Of a DNA stretch of 52,346 nucleotides, positions 8,307 through 16,879 are shown in pieces. Origin of the DNA: Bacteroidales bacterium. GTDB lineage: Bacteria > Bacteroidota > Bacteroidia > Bacteroidales > UBA932. A program made the translations under genes and the position numbers. Within the stretch, counting starts at the first letter, position 1; every line of letters starts with the position of its first letter. The notes under the pieces were generated by a model. It made no database searches and was not told where the DNA came from. It saw only the letters and a list, made by a program, of their open reading frames with translations. The DNA lies in the NCBI GenBank assembly GCA_012839605.1, contig DUNA01000004.1, positions 1-52,346 of the forward strand, written 5' to 3'.

Positions 8307-9542
8307 TCAAAGTTCCCTGACTAACCCTGTAAAGAGAAGAGTCCCTGTACTTTTTTCTTTTATGAACAAAATAAAGGGCCTGTCTATATAAAAAGGCACA
8401 GGAGCTGGGCCTATAGATGTATATCTGACTCCTATAATGGTGACGGCGGCCGCCTCGGTACCTTTCTCATCTACTTTTATACGAGCGTTCTGTTTTATCA
8501 AATCTATAAAAAGGGGAATGTCACTGATATTGGAAAAATCTGCGCGACTTCCATCAAAAGCGATATCCATCCCCATACGACTTAAAACAGGAATCATCAT
8601 GTCCTCTGAATCGTATTCCAGCTCAAACCGTGGCATGCGTACATGCAACTCTACGGGAGATAAAGATTCCATCCAGGAATGCCATTTTTCAAGGGTCAAT
8701 GACTGCAAACATTCTTCAGCCGTAACACCCTCTGCCGGCAAAGCTATGACCATACTAAAGGCTTCGTTCCCATAGGGAAATTCTGCCAAAGCCACCCTGT
8801 CTTCTTCATAGTAAGGAAACGTTTGCGTTTGTTCCATGAATACTACCTCAGAAGCCTGTCCGGTACCATTCCGGAACAGTCCCTCTTGGCTATGCTTCTT
8901 ATCAAACGTGCTTTTCCAATCGCCTTTAAAATACAATGCATTCGTATAAAACAGTTTGTACGAAGGATCAACACGGTCAATAATTTCCGGAATCATTCCG
9001 TTTGTGTTGTCTTTACACCACTTGTTAATGATTCCCGGAGCTTTGCCATCTCTAAAATCCAATTTATTTACGCTAGCTTTGTAATAGTGTTGTAGGGCAT
9101 CTAAAAACGGTTTCTTTACAGGAAATGCTTTTTCTATCCATACCGCATTAGCACTATGTAAAGTAACTTGTCTGTCGGCTTTTTGAAGGGCCGGAATAAG
9201 TTTCTTGTAAAACCCATTCATCTGCTCCAAAGAAAAATCTTGAAAGCCTAAAACAGCTTTCATTTGTTCCTGTGTGCTGCCTTCCGCTCCATTTGTTACA
9301 GCAGAAAGGGCAAGTGATAGACTTAAAGGAGAAACAAACAGATTGCCTTTCTCCTGCTCTTTGCCCATTTCTTTAAAAAAATCAATAGCAAACACCTGAC
9401 TCCTGTCCAGCACGTCTTGCTGGGCTTTTGTCAGGACAATATCTTGTCTATCAATAGAATCGTTTCTGTCCCATTTGGAACAAGAAAAAGTAGAGAAGCC
9501 CGAAAGGACTACCATCAACAACAAACCGGAAAGTGATTTCAT
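8307..9542 (-). CDS. Serpin-family protease inhibitor lipoprotein (copy 1)
   Basis: This 411-residue serpin begins with a lipoprotein signal peptide (KSLSGLLLMVVLSGF, then FSTFSC), so it is probably anchored to an envelope membrane. The shutter segment NAVWIEKAFPVKKPFL, LFYTNALYFKGDWKSTF and the C-terminal DRPFILFIKEKSTGTLLFTGL are typical. The reactive-loop hinge DEKGTEAAAVT is intact, so it should be an inhibitor rather than a non-inhibitory relative. Counting from the hinge, P4-P1' reads V-R-Y-T-S. It lies three bases after the second serpin and is presumably cotranscribed with it. Bacterial serpins such as Tannerella miropin inhibit host or competitor proteases; a similar role here is inference. 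Confidence 0.93.
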   Translation of the reverse strand: MKSLSGLLLMVVLSGFSTFSCSKWDRNDSIDRQDIVLTKAQQDVLDRSQVFAIDFFKEMGKEQEKGNLFVSPLSLSLALSAVTNGAEGSTQEQMKAVLGFQDFSLEQMNGFYKKLIPALQKADRQVTLHSANAVWIEKAFPVKKPFLDALQHYYKASVNKLDFRDGKAPGIINKWCKDNTNGMIPEIIDRVDPSYKLFYTNALYFKGDWKSTFDKKHSQEGLFRNGTGQASEVVFMEQTQTFPYYEEDRVALAEFPYGNEAFSMVIALPAEGVTAEECLQSLTLEKWHSWMESLSPVELHVRMPRFELEYDSEDMMIPVLSRMGMDIAFDGSRADFSNISDIPLFIDLIKQNARIKVDEKGTEAAAVTIIGVRYTSIGPAPVPFYIDRPFILFIKEKSTGTLLFTGLVREL

Positions 9543-9545
9543 ATG

Positions 9546-10787
9546 TTACAATTCTTTAATAAGTCCCGAGAACAAAATAGTTCCCGTACTTTTCTCCTTA
9601 ATAAAAAACAAAAAAGGCCTATCCATATAAAAAGGAACGGGCTTCGGATTCGGTCTTACAGAAGTGACTTCGAATCCTATAATGGTCACAGCTGCTGCCT
9701 CTGTGCCTTTTTCATCTACCTGAATGCGGGCACACTGTTTAACCATACCTATGAAAAGCGGAATATCACTGATTCCGGAAAAATCTGCCATCAATGGATC
9801 AAAAGCAACCCCCATACCCATACGTGATAATACGGGAATCATCATTTCTTCTGTATCAAAGTCCAACTCAAAACGCGGCATACGCACGTGAAGCGTGGCC
9901 GGATAAAGAGATTCCATCCAGCCATTCCACGTGGCTATGTCCAGAGATAAAACCAGGTCTTCTGCAGACATGCCTTCAGCCGGCAAGGCAACTACCATGC
10001 TGAACGCTTCGTTTCCGTATGGCAATTCGGCCAAGGCTACTTTCTCGTTCGCATAATAATGGAGCGTTTGCGTTTGCTCCATAAAGACAATTTGTGAAGT
10101 ATGGCCCAAAGCATTCCGGAAAGGACCTTTCCGACTGTCTTTTTTGTCAAAAGTACTTTTCCAGTCGCCTTTAAAGTAGAGGGCATTTGTGTAAAACAAC
10201 CTGTACGCCGGGTCAATACGATCAATAATCTTTTTGATCATTCCCTTTGTGTTGTCGCTGCACCAAGCGTTGATTACATCGGATGATTTTGGATCTTTAA
10301 AATCCAGTTTGTTGATAGATGCATCATAATAATCCTGCAAAGAGTTCGTAAAGGACTCTTTCACCGGAAAGGTTTGCTCTATCCATGCAGCATTGGCTAC
10401 AAGCAAGTCGACAGTATTGTCTACTTTTTTTAAGGCGGGAACAAGCGTCTTGTAAAAATCATTCATCTGTTCCAAAGAAAAATTCCCAAATCCCAAGGTT
10501 GCCTTCATATCTTCCATGGTAGTGCCTACCCCGCCGTTTGCTACGGCAGAAAGCGCCATGGAGGCACTCAGGGGAGAAACAAACAGATTGCCTTTTTCCA
10601 GTTCGCAGCACATTTCCTTAAAGAAGTCAATGGCAAATACCTGGCTGCTGTTCAGTATTTCTTGCTGAGCTTTGGTGAGTACGATATCTTTCCTCTCAAT
10701 AGGAGGTTTCAAGGGCCATTTAGAACAAGAAGCAAAAGAAAAACCGCAAAGAACGGTCATTATAAGAAAACCGGAAAGTGATTTCAT
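9546..10787 (-). CDS. Serpin-family protease inhibitor lipoprotein (copy 2)
   Basis: The upstream paralogue of the serpin at 8307-9542 has 413 residues. I start it at 10787 because MKSLSGFLIM matches the other copy, although an ATG two codons upstream (10793) is possible. The lipobox reads FASC. The fold signatures (NAAWIEQTFPVKESF, LFYTNALYFKGDWKSTF, DRPFLFFIKEKSTGTILFSGL) and inhibitory hinge DEKGTEAAAVT are present. The exposed loop differs: P4-P1' is F-E-V-T-S, followed by a longer VRPNPKPVPF segment. This pattern suggests tandem duplication followed by change in protease specificity. No consensus promoter box was found upstream, but the rubredoxin terminator implies one exists. Confidence 0.93.
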   Translation of the reverse strand: MKSLSGFLIMTVLCGFSFASCSKWPLKPPIERKDIVLTKAQQEILNSSQVFAIDFFKEMCCELEKGNLFVSPLSASMALSAVANGGVGTTMEDMKATLGFGNFSLEQMNDFYKTLVPALKKVDNTVDLLVANAAWIEQTFPVKESFTNSLQDYYDASINKLDFKDPKSSDVINAWCSDNTKGMIKKIIDRIDPAYRLFYTNALYFKGDWKSTFDKKDSRKGPFRNALGHTSQIVFMEQTQTLHYYANEKVALAELPYGNEAFSMVVALPAEGMSAEDLVLSLDIATWNGWMESLYPATLHVRMPRFELDFDTEEMMIPVLSRMGMGVAFDPLMADFSGISDIPLFIGMVKQCARIQVDEKGTEAAAVTIIGFEVTSVRPNPKPVPFYMDRPFLFFIKEKSTGTILFSGLIKEL

Positions 10788-10877
10788 ATACAATATTTAT
10801 GTAAAAAAGTGATGTTCTATATTGTAAATGCACGAAATCCCACAATACTGCACAATCCGGTGTTTTTATCTGTCCCC

Positions 10878-10913
10878 AAAAAAACAAGGGCCCGACTTGT
10901 GAGCCGGGCCCTT
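10878..10913 (-). terminator. Intrinsic terminator after rubredoxin
   Basis: Read on the minus strand, a 9-bp GC-rich stem (AAGGGCCCG/CGGGCCCTT, arms 10886-10894 and 10905-10913) is followed by GTTTTTTT. It ends the rubredoxin transcript before the serpin genes. Confidence 0.85.
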
Positions 10914-10922
10914 ATGCACATC

Positions 10923-11081
10923 CTATATGGGAGAAAAGTCTTCTTTCCCTGCACCGCACAGCGGGCAAACCCAATCTTCAGGAATGTCTTCAAAGGCAGT
11001 TCCGGGAGCAACACCGTTATCGGGATCTCCCTCAGCAGGGTCATAAATGTACCCACACAAATCGCATTCGTACTTTTTCAT
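10923..11081 (-). CDS. Rubredoxin
   Basis: This 52-residue protein has two CxxC-type iron-binding knuckles, CDLCGYIYD (residues 6-14) and [11 protein letters not shown] (near 39-49), with the usual DPDNGV and FEDIPEDW segments between. It is a one-electron carrier with a single Fe(Cys)4 centre, typically feeding oxygen or peroxide detoxification enzymes in anaerobes. No partner oxidoreductase is adjacent. It is a single-gene unit closed by a strong terminator, and is divergent from tldD. Confidence 0.96.
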   Translation of the reverse strand: MKKYECDLCGYIYDPAEGDPDNGVAPGTAFEDIPEDWVCPLCGAGKEDFSPI

Positions 11082-11122
11082 AGACATATAAATTTAGATA
11101 AGGTAAAAGTAGCATTTTTTTT

Positions 11123-11130
11123 TAATTTTG
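11123..11130 (+). promoter_or_regulatory. tldD -7 box TAATTTTG
   Basis: A perfect TAnnTTTG box lies 13 bases before the tldD ATG at 11144, predicting a leader of about 10 bases for the tldD-pmbA-nhaC-slyD unit. Confidence 0.55.
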
Positions 11131-11143
11131 TACTTGTTTTACC

Positions 11144-12520
11144 ATGGATTCAAGAAAATTATTAAACCTGGCGCTTAGTAAAGGTGGAGATTATGCAGAT
11201 CTTTATGTTGAGAAATCCTTCTACAACACCATAACATTGCAAGACGGAGAAGTGAACGCTGCGGGAGTTCATCAAGAAGGAGGTTTAGGTATCCGAGTTG
11301 TTAAAGGCCAAAACACAGGCTATGCGTTTACAGAAAGCGCTGTTCCTTCTGATCGTGAAAAAACAGCCCTTATTGCTTCTCATATTGCCAACAACGGAGC
11401 TGTCGTAAAAACAGCAGACCGTTTTACAACAGCACAATTGCCTAACAGATATCCTTCTCTGATTCCATGGGAAAGTATGTCCGTCCATGATAAAATGCCT
11501 TTTCTTTACCGGTTGAATGAACTTATCTTTGAGCAAGACAAACGAGTAAGCAAAGTCATAGCACGCTTGGAAAACAGCACTTCTTCCATAGATTTTTACA
11601 ATTCCTATGGCGACCATTTTTCAGACATACGTCCTTTGGCTTCTTTACTAGTTGTTTGCATAATGGAACAGAACGGGCACAGAGAAACAGCTTCTGTTTC
11701 CAGATCGTTCAGAATGGGTGCCGAATTTCTGACGCATGAACTCGTGAGTCAATTAGCAAAAGAAGTAACGGAACGTACGGCATTTTTGTTTGATGCCCAA
11801 CAACCAAAAGGTGGAGAAATGCCTGTTGTCATGTCTGCCGGCAGTTCCGGTATCTTATTACACGAAGCCATAGGCCATGCGTTTGAAGCTGATTTTATAA
11901 GAAAAAACGAATCTGTCTTTTCAGACAAAATGGGAGAGAAAATATGTCGTAATGGCATTTATGTAATAGATGACGGCACGTTGCAGGGCAACAGAGGGTC
12001 TCTGAACATAGATGACGAAGGAGTGCCTGCTCAGAAGACATATATGGTTACAGACGGCATCCTCACTTCTTTTTTGCACGACCGCATTTCTGCTCGGTTT
12101 TTTAACACCACTCCTACAGGAAACGGAAGAAGAGAGTCTTTTCGTTATGCACCGCTACCGCGCATGCGTGCCACGTATATGGAGAATGGGAAAGATACGG
12201 AAGAATCTCTTATAGCTTCCATAAAAAAAGGACTGTACGTAGATACATTCAGCAACGGCCAAGTGCAGATAGGTGCAGGAGATTTTACCTTTTTTGTAAA
12301 AAGCGGTTATTTGATTGAGAACGGAAAATTGACACAACCCATAAAAGATACCAACATCATTGGTAACGGTCCTCGAACACTATCTACCATTGCAGGAGTA
12401 GCCAACAACTTACTCATAGATGACGGCACATGGACTTGTGGCAAAGGTCAAACCTGCCCCGTATCATGTGGTATGCCTTCTGTATTGGTTGAATCACTTA
12501 CTGTAGGAGGCCGTATATGA
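11144..12520 (+). CDS. tldD: TldD-type metalloprotease subunit
   Basis: The 458-residue protein is the catalytic half of the TldD/TldE protease. In E. coli this heterodimer degrades unfolded peptides and trims microcin B17 and CcdA. The zinc motif HEAIGH (residues 240-245) is in the family context SSGILLHEAIGHAFEADF, and the C-terminal TCPVSCGMPSVLVESLTVGG segment supplies the conserved Cys. The next gene, pmbA, overlaps by four bases, as expected for an obligate partner. No peptide-antibiotic precursor gene is seen nearby, so a housekeeping role is the likelier one. Confidence 0.93.
   Translation: MDSRKLLNLALSKGGDYADLYVEKSFYNTITLQDGEVNAAGVHQEGGLGIRVVKGQNTGYAFTESAVPSDREKTALIASHIANNGAVVKTADRFTTAQLPNRYPSLIPWESMSVHDKMPFLYRLNELIFEQDKRVSKVIARLENSTSSIDFYNSYGDHFSDIRPLASLLVVCIMEQNGHRETASVSRSFRMGAEFLTHELVSQLAKEVTERTAFLFDAQQPKGGEMPVVMSAGSSGILLHEAIGHAFEADFIRKNESVFSDKMGEKICRNGIYVIDDGTLQGNRGSLNIDDEGVPAQKTYMVTDGILTSFLHDRISARFFNTTPTGNGRRESFRYAPLPRMRATYMENGKDTEESLIASIKKGLYVDTFSNGQVQIGAGDFTFFVKSGYLIENGKLTQPIKDTNIIGNGPRTLSTIAGVANNLLIDDGTWTCGKGQTCPVSCGMPSVLVESLTVGGRI
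12505..12510 (+). promoter_or_regulatory. AGGAGG six bases before the pmbA start
   Basis: A perfect Shine-Dalgarno hexamer sits within the last codons of tldD (the conserved Gly-Gly), at ideal spacing to the pmbA ATG at 12517. Because these bases also encode conserved residues, the match may be incidental. Confidence 0.35.
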
Positions 12521-13830
12521 AAGACAAAAAAATGTTGCAAAAAATGACGGAATACGTCTTGCAATCAGCTCTCAAAAAAGGAGCTTCGCATGTCCGCGTT
12601 ACGGCTGTTAGGGATGTTTCCAATGAACTTACGGTATTAAACCATTCGTTGGAAAAAATCCAAAGTGCGGTAGAATCTGTCTTACACATTCATTTATTTG
12701 TAGACGGGCGTTACGGAACATGTTCCACAAACACAATGCAAACAGGGCACCTGGACAACCTGTTGAATCAGTCCATAGCGTCTATCAAGCTTTTGGCTCC
12801 TGATCCTTTCAGAACACTTCTTCCTAAAGAATTGCAATATAAAGGAGTTCCTCTACGCGATGTTTTTTCCGGAGATGTAGAAACAGAAGAAAAAAAAGAT
12901 CTCCTTTTTTCCAGTACTGCATCCATACAAAATAAAAACCCGGCACTTATCAACGCAACAGCACATTATACAGATTCTATCAGATGGGTACATATTGCAG
13001 ATTCCAATGGATTGCATTGTACATCTGAAAAAAGTTGGTTTGGTTTGCTGACAGAGTGTAGTGTTCTGGGAGAAAACAACACCCGCCCCTCAGACTGGAA
13101 TTTCATAGGAGGAACCAATCCTATACACATCTCTGCCGCCCATGAAAGCATGCGTCAAACACTTGACAGAGCTTTGAACAAAAGAAATCCCAAAAAAGCC
13201 CGTTCAGGCATCTACAACGTAGTTGTTGAAAACAGAGTGGCATCCACGCTCCTTGCTCCTGTTATAGACGCCATATCGGGGGCACAACTTCAACAAAAAA
13301 ACTCTTTTCTTCTAAACAGCCTTGGTCAACGCATAGGCTCATCTGTTCTTACCCTCATTGATGATCCACACAAAACAGGAGTACCTGCATACAGTTTTTT
13401 TGATTATGAAGGAAACGCCACAAAGAAAAGAACAGTCATTGAAAAAGGTATTTTAAATCTTTTTTATTTAAATACGTACCATGCCTCCAAAATGCAAATG
13501 CCTTGTACCATAGCCACCCCTTCCACCTTGCTGCTTACAGGAGGTAAAGGAGATGTGCTTTCTCTGACAAAACAAATGCAGCACGGAATCATCATAACAG
13601 GCTTTAATGGAGGCAATTGCAATACAGCAACCGGTGATTTTTCATATGGCATAGAGGGATTCCTGGTTGAAAACGGACAAATAACCACCCCCATTAATGA
13701 AATGGTCATGACGGGGAACATGATAAACCTTTGGAACCAATTACATATAGCCGGGGACGATGCACAGCCTATTTCTTCCCGGTTACTGCCTTCCTTGCTT
13801 TTTGAGAGCATTGAATTGGCAGGCTTATAA
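12517..13830 (+). CDS. pmbA: PmbA/TldE, partner subunit of the TldD protease
   Basis: The 437-residue TldE homologue lacks the HExxxH motif, as expected for the non-catalytic half that helps form the peptide channel. Recognisable segments are the C-terminal FNGGNCNTATGDFSYGIEGFLVENGQ and the earlier KKARSGIYNVVVENRVASTLL. The ATGA overlap with tldD implies coupled 1:1 expression. nhaC follows eight bases later. Confidence 0.92.
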   Translation: MKDKKMLQKMTEYVLQSALKKGASHVRVTAVRDVSNELTVLNHSLEKIQSAVESVLHIHLFVDGRYGTCSTNTMQTGHLDNLLNQSIASIKLLAPDPFRTLLPKELQYKGVPLRDVFSGDVETEEKKDLLFSSTASIQNKNPALINATAHYTDSIRWVHIADSNGLHCTSEKSWFGLLTECSVLGENNTRPSDWNFIGGTNPIHISAAHESMRQTLDRALNKRNPKKARSGIYNVVVENRVASTLLAPVIDAISGAQLQQKNSFLLNSLGQRIGSSVLTLIDDPHKTGVPAYSFFDYEGNATKKRTVIEKGILNLFYLNTYHASKMQMPCTIATPSTLLLTGGKGDVLSLTKQMQHGIIITGFNGGNCNTATGDFSYGIEGFLVENGQITTPINEMVMTGNMINLWNQLHIAGDDAQPISSRLLPSLLFESIELAGL

Positions 13831-13838
13831 AAATACAT

Positions 13839-15245
13839 ATGAAAAAACCATCACTCACCGTCAGCCTTATTCCCCTTTTGTTACTCATTGTAATCATCTT
13901 TACCTGCGTCCGCATATTTGGAGACAATGTTACAGCAGGCCCTTCACAATTCACCCTGCTTTTTGTGGCTGTTGTTGCTTTTGCCATTGCTCGCATCTTT
14001 TATGGAATGACATGGGAACAAGCAGAAGAAGGGATGATCACCCATCTGAAAAACACCTACCCGGCCATACTTATTCTTATTGCCATTGGCGCCCTCATTG
14101 GGAGCTGGATGAGTAGTGGCATCATCCCAACCATGATTTATTACGGATTAAAAGTGATCCACCCGGCTGTGTTTTTGCCATTGGCTTTTGTCATCAGTAG
14201 TGTCATTTCTATAGTAACAGGAAGTTCCTGGAGTACGGTGGGCACTTTTGGAGTTGCACTGTTGGGAGCCGGTCAAATTATAGGATTTCCCACTCCGTGG
14301 TTGGCTGGGGCCATCATTTCAGGTGCTTATTTTGGAGATCAAATGTCACCCCTATCAGACACCACAAACTTGGCTTCTTCTTTTTGCAACGTACCTCTTT
14401 TTACACATATAAGATATATGATGGTAAATAGCATTCCGGTTTTTATCATTTGCCTGATTATTTATCTGATTGCCGGACTGGCCATTCCCACAGAAAGTAC
14501 GGTTGATATCCAATCTCAGCTGGATGCTTTGCAAGGCACTTTTCGTATTTCAGGATGGCTCTTGCTCATTCCGCTTATTACCATAGTCCTTGTCATAAAA
14601 AAAGTTCCCCCTTTTATTACATTGCTTCTTTCTGCCGTTGTAGGAGCTCTAGCAGCTGTTTTGTTTCAACCTCAAATATGCGATACTATTGGAGGAGGAC
14701 GTTTTGGAGCTGCTATTACCATGATAAGCTCACATGTGAAGATTGATACCGGGGACGCTATATTGAACAACCTTACGACTACCAACGGCATGGCCGGAAT
14801 GATGAATACTGTATGGCTCATACTTTGTGTTATAGCCTATGCAGGTATAATGACTGCCTCTGGCATGATTCATGTAATAACACAATACCTGCTCAAGCTC
14901 ATGAAAAACACCGTTTCTACCGTAGCTGCCACTTTAGGAACAGGCATTTTTTTCAATTTAACACTAGGAGATCAATATATGGCCATTATTATGCCGGGAA
15001 GCATGTTTTCAGAAACGTACAAAAAGAAAGGACTTGCTCCTGAATTGCTTTCACGTACCATTGAAGAGTCAGCTACTGTGACCTCTGTCCTTGTACCTTG
15101 GAACACATGTGCCGTTGCTCAATCTACCGTATTGAACGTGGCTACATTAACTTATCTTCCCTATTGTTTCTTTAATTTGATACTTCCTGTTTTTTCATTA
15201 TTTGCAGCAGCTGTAGGATATAAAATCAGAAAAATCACTAACTAA
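13839..15245 (+). CDS. nhaC: NhaC-family Na+/H+ antiporter
   Basis: The 468-residue protein is almost entirely hydrophobic, with about eleven membrane spans. It contains the NhaC signatures SSWSTVGTFG, AIISGAYFGDQMSPLSDTTNLA and the C-terminal LGDQYMAIIMPG and ESATVTSVLVPWNTCA. NhaC transporters exchange sodium for protons and some members handle other substrates, so the exact ion is not certain. It is third in the tldD-pmbA-nhaC-slyD unit; no functional link with the protease is evident. Confidence 0.88.
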   Translation: MKKPSLTVSLIPLLLLIVIIFTCVRIFGDNVTAGPSQFTLLFVAVVAFAIARIFYGMTWEQAEEGMITHLKNTYPAILILIAIGALIGSWMSSGIIPTMIYYGLKVIHPAVFLPLAFVISSVISIVTGSSWSTVGTFGVALLGAGQIIGFPTPWLAGAIISGAYFGDQMSPLSDTTNLASSFCNVPLFTHIRYMMVNSIPVFIICLIIYLIAGLAIPTESTVDIQSQLDALQGTFRISGWLLLIPLITIVLVIKKVPPFITLLLSAVVGALAAVLFQPQICDTIGGGRFGAAITMISSHVKIDTGDAILNNLTTTNGMAGMMNTVWLILCVIAYAGIMTASGMIHVITQYLLKLMKNTVSTVAATLGTGIFFNLTLGDQYMAIIMPGSMFSETYKKKGLAPELLSRTIEESATVTSVLVPWNTCAVAQSTVLNVATLTYLPYCFFNLILPVFSLFAAAVGYKIRKITN

Positions 15246-15258
15246 CATATTTAATACA

Positions 15259-15789
15259 ATGACTATTTCAGACGAAAAAGTAGTTTCACTCTCTTATACA
15301 TTGGTAGTTGACGGAGATACCATTGAAACAGTTACAGATGACAAGCCCATGAAGTTCATTTTTGGACTGGGTTATTTATTACAAGCTTTTGAAGAAAACA
15401 TAAAAGGCAAAAAAACAGGTGACGGGTTCGACTTTGTTTTGTCTGCTAAAGAAGGATACGGAGAAATAAATCCGGATGCTATTGTAGAACTTCCTAAAGA
15501 TTTGTTTAAAGTAAACGGTAAAATCGAGGAAGGCCTTCTGGTAAAAGACAAAATCATTCCTATGCAAGATGCTCAAGGAAACCGCATGAATGGCATTGTG
15601 GATGAAGTCTTGGAGGAGACTGTAAAAATGAATTTCAACCACCCCCTAGCCGGCTGCGAATTGCACTTCTCAGGGAAAGTGGTGGAAATTAGAGAAGCTA
15701 CAGAAAAAGAACTCGTTGAAGGCTTATACGGCGAAAGAGCTGTTTCCGGATGCGAAGGAAGCTGTGACGGATGCTCAGGGTGCGATTGA
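15259..15789 (+). CDS. slyD: SlyD-like FKBP-type peptidyl-prolyl isomerase
   Basis: The 176-residue protein begins with an FKBP half-domain (SYTLVVDGDTIETV; FIFGLGYLLQAFEENIKGKKTGD), then an insert-in-flap chaperone segment, then FNHPLAGCELHFSGKVVEIREAT. The tail SGCEGSCDGCSGCD is Cys-rich and probably binds metal, as the His/Cys tail of E. coli SlyD binds nickel. It likely assists folding and perhaps metal delivery in the cytoplasm. Its last 15 bases overlap the convergent tsaD gene. Confidence 0.9.
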   Translation: MTISDEKVVSLSYTLVVDGDTIETVTDDKPMKFIFGLGYLLQAFEENIKGKKTGDGFDFVLSAKEGYGEINPDAIVELPKDLFKVNGKIEEGLLVKDKIIPMQDAQGNRMNGIVDEVLEETVKMNFNHPLAGCELHFSGKVVEIREATEKELVEGLYGERAVSGCEGSCDGCSGCD

Positions 15790-16812
15790 TTCACTAGGCA
15801 TCAAACTACTCCTTGTAATAGGTGTACTATCCAGTGAGGCAAAACGACCTTCCAGCCACTTGTAATAACCTGTAACAGCAATCATAGCCGCATTGTCTGT
15901 GGTAAAATGGATAGGGGGCAGAAAAACATCCCATCGGTGTTTTTCTGCTTCTTTTATCATACGTTCGCGCAAACCTCTATTGGCAGACACACCTCCTGCC
16001 AATGCAATACGTTTTATTCCCGTAGTTGCAACAGCAGCCACTACTTTTTCAAGAAGTATGTCTATAAGGGTTTGCTGAAGACCGGCCGCCAAATCGGCTC
16101 TATTGTGTATAGAAAACCCCGGTTCTTCTCGTTCCTTGTCTCTTAAAAAGTACAAAAAAGATGTTTTTACACCACTAAAACTAAAGTCGAGCGCTTGTAC
16201 TCTTGGACGGGCAAAGGCAAACTTATGAGGATTTCCATCAGATGCCCATTTGTCTATTTGTGGTCCGCCGGGATAGTCAAATCCCAACAGTTTGGCTCCT
16301 TTGTCAAAAGCTTCTCCAACAGCATCGTCAATCGTTTGTCCCAATATTTCAAAAACAAGAGGTGCTTTTACTTCTATAATTTGTGTGTGTCCACCCGACA
16401 CAAGCAGACATAAAAAGGGAAAATCCGGTTTGCGGCTTGTATCCTCCGTATCTATAAAGTGGCTTAACACATGTCCCGTAAGATGGTTTACTTCAATTAA
16501 CGGAAGGTTCGTTGCCACTGACAATCCTTTAGCAAAGGATGTACCTACCAAAAGAGAACCCAACAAACCGGGGCCTAGTGTGAATGCAATAGCGTCCAAA
16601 TCTCCTACGCCAATACCTGCTTGCTCCAAAGCCCTATTGACTACCGGAACAATATGTTGTTGGTGTGCTCTGCTAGCCAATTCCGGTACCACTCCACCAT
16701 ATTTCTTGTGTACTTCCTGCGTTGCCATTACGTTAGAAAGCATCTTTGTGTTCTTTAAAACAGCTGCCGATGTGTCGTCACAAGAAGATTCTATTCCTAA
16801 AATATAAGCCAC
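15775..16812 (-). CDS. tsaD: tRNA N6-adenosine threonylcarbamoyltransferase
   Basis: This 345-residue protein (formerly Gcp) transfers the threonylcarbamoyl group to A37 of ANN-reading tRNAs, working with TsaB and TsaE. The ATPase-fold signatures ILGIESSCDDTSAAV, GPGLLGSLLVG, metal site NHLTGHVLSH, LVSGGHTQI and LAGGVSANRGLRE are present. The start is GTG 16812, the codon that places the family N-terminus correctly, with AGGAGG only three bases before it. It is divergent from tamB, and its 3' end overlaps slyD by 15 bases. Confidence 0.95.
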   Translation of the reverse strand: MAYILGIESSCDDTSAAVLKNTKMLSNVMATQEVHKKYGGVVPELASRAHQQHIVPVVNRALEQAGIGVGDLDAIAFTLGPGLLGSLLVGTSFAKGLSVATNLPLIEVNHLTGHVLSHFIDTEDTSRKPDFPFLCLLVSGGHTQIIEVKAPLVFEILGQTIDDAVGEAFDKGAKLLGFDYPGGPQIDKWASDGNPHKFAFARPRVQALDFSFSGVKTSFLYFLRDKEREEPGFSIHNRADLAAGLQQTLIDILLEKVVAAVATTGIKRIALAGGVSANRGLRERMIKEAEKHRWDVFLPPIHFTTDNAAMIAVTGYYKWLEGRFASLDSTPITRSSLMPSESIAP

Positions 16813-16815
16813 TAT

Positions 16816-16821
16816 CCTCCT
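16816..16821 (-). promoter_or_regulatory. AGGAGG before the GTG start of tsaD
   Basis: The minus strand reads AGGAGG-ATA-GTG. A perfect Shine-Dalgarno hexamer is rare in this lineage. The three-base spacing is shorter than optimal, so use by ribosomes is uncertain. Confidence 0.4.
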
Positions 16822-16833
16822 TTTTTACTACTG

Positions 16834-16841
16834 CAAATTTG
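16834..16841 (-). promoter_or_regulatory. Possible tsaD -7 box CAAATTTG
   Basis: One mismatch from TAnnTTTG on the minus strand, predicting a leader of about 18 bases. The octamer is palindromic, so the match is not strand-specific. Confidence 0.3.
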
Positions 16842-16854
16842 GGCATTTTTTTCT

Positions 16855-16862
16855 TAACTTTG
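16855..16862 (+). promoter_or_regulatory. tamB -7 box TAACTTTG
   Basis: A perfect TAnnTTTG box 17 bases before the tamB ATG at 16880, predicting a leader of about 14 bases. Confidence 0.55.
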
Positions 16863-16879
16863 TAAGATAGGGATTTTCT

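Noticed and set aside
10809-11165. 118-codon plus-strand frame covering the rubredoxin gene
   Set aside because: Rubredoxin on the minus strand is unmistakable, and the plus frame runs through its terminator hairpin.
11144-13830. tldD-pmbA as part of a ribosomally made peptide antibiotic cluster
   Set aside because: No precursor peptide, cyclodehydratase or exporter lies nearby; the following genes are nhaC and slyD.
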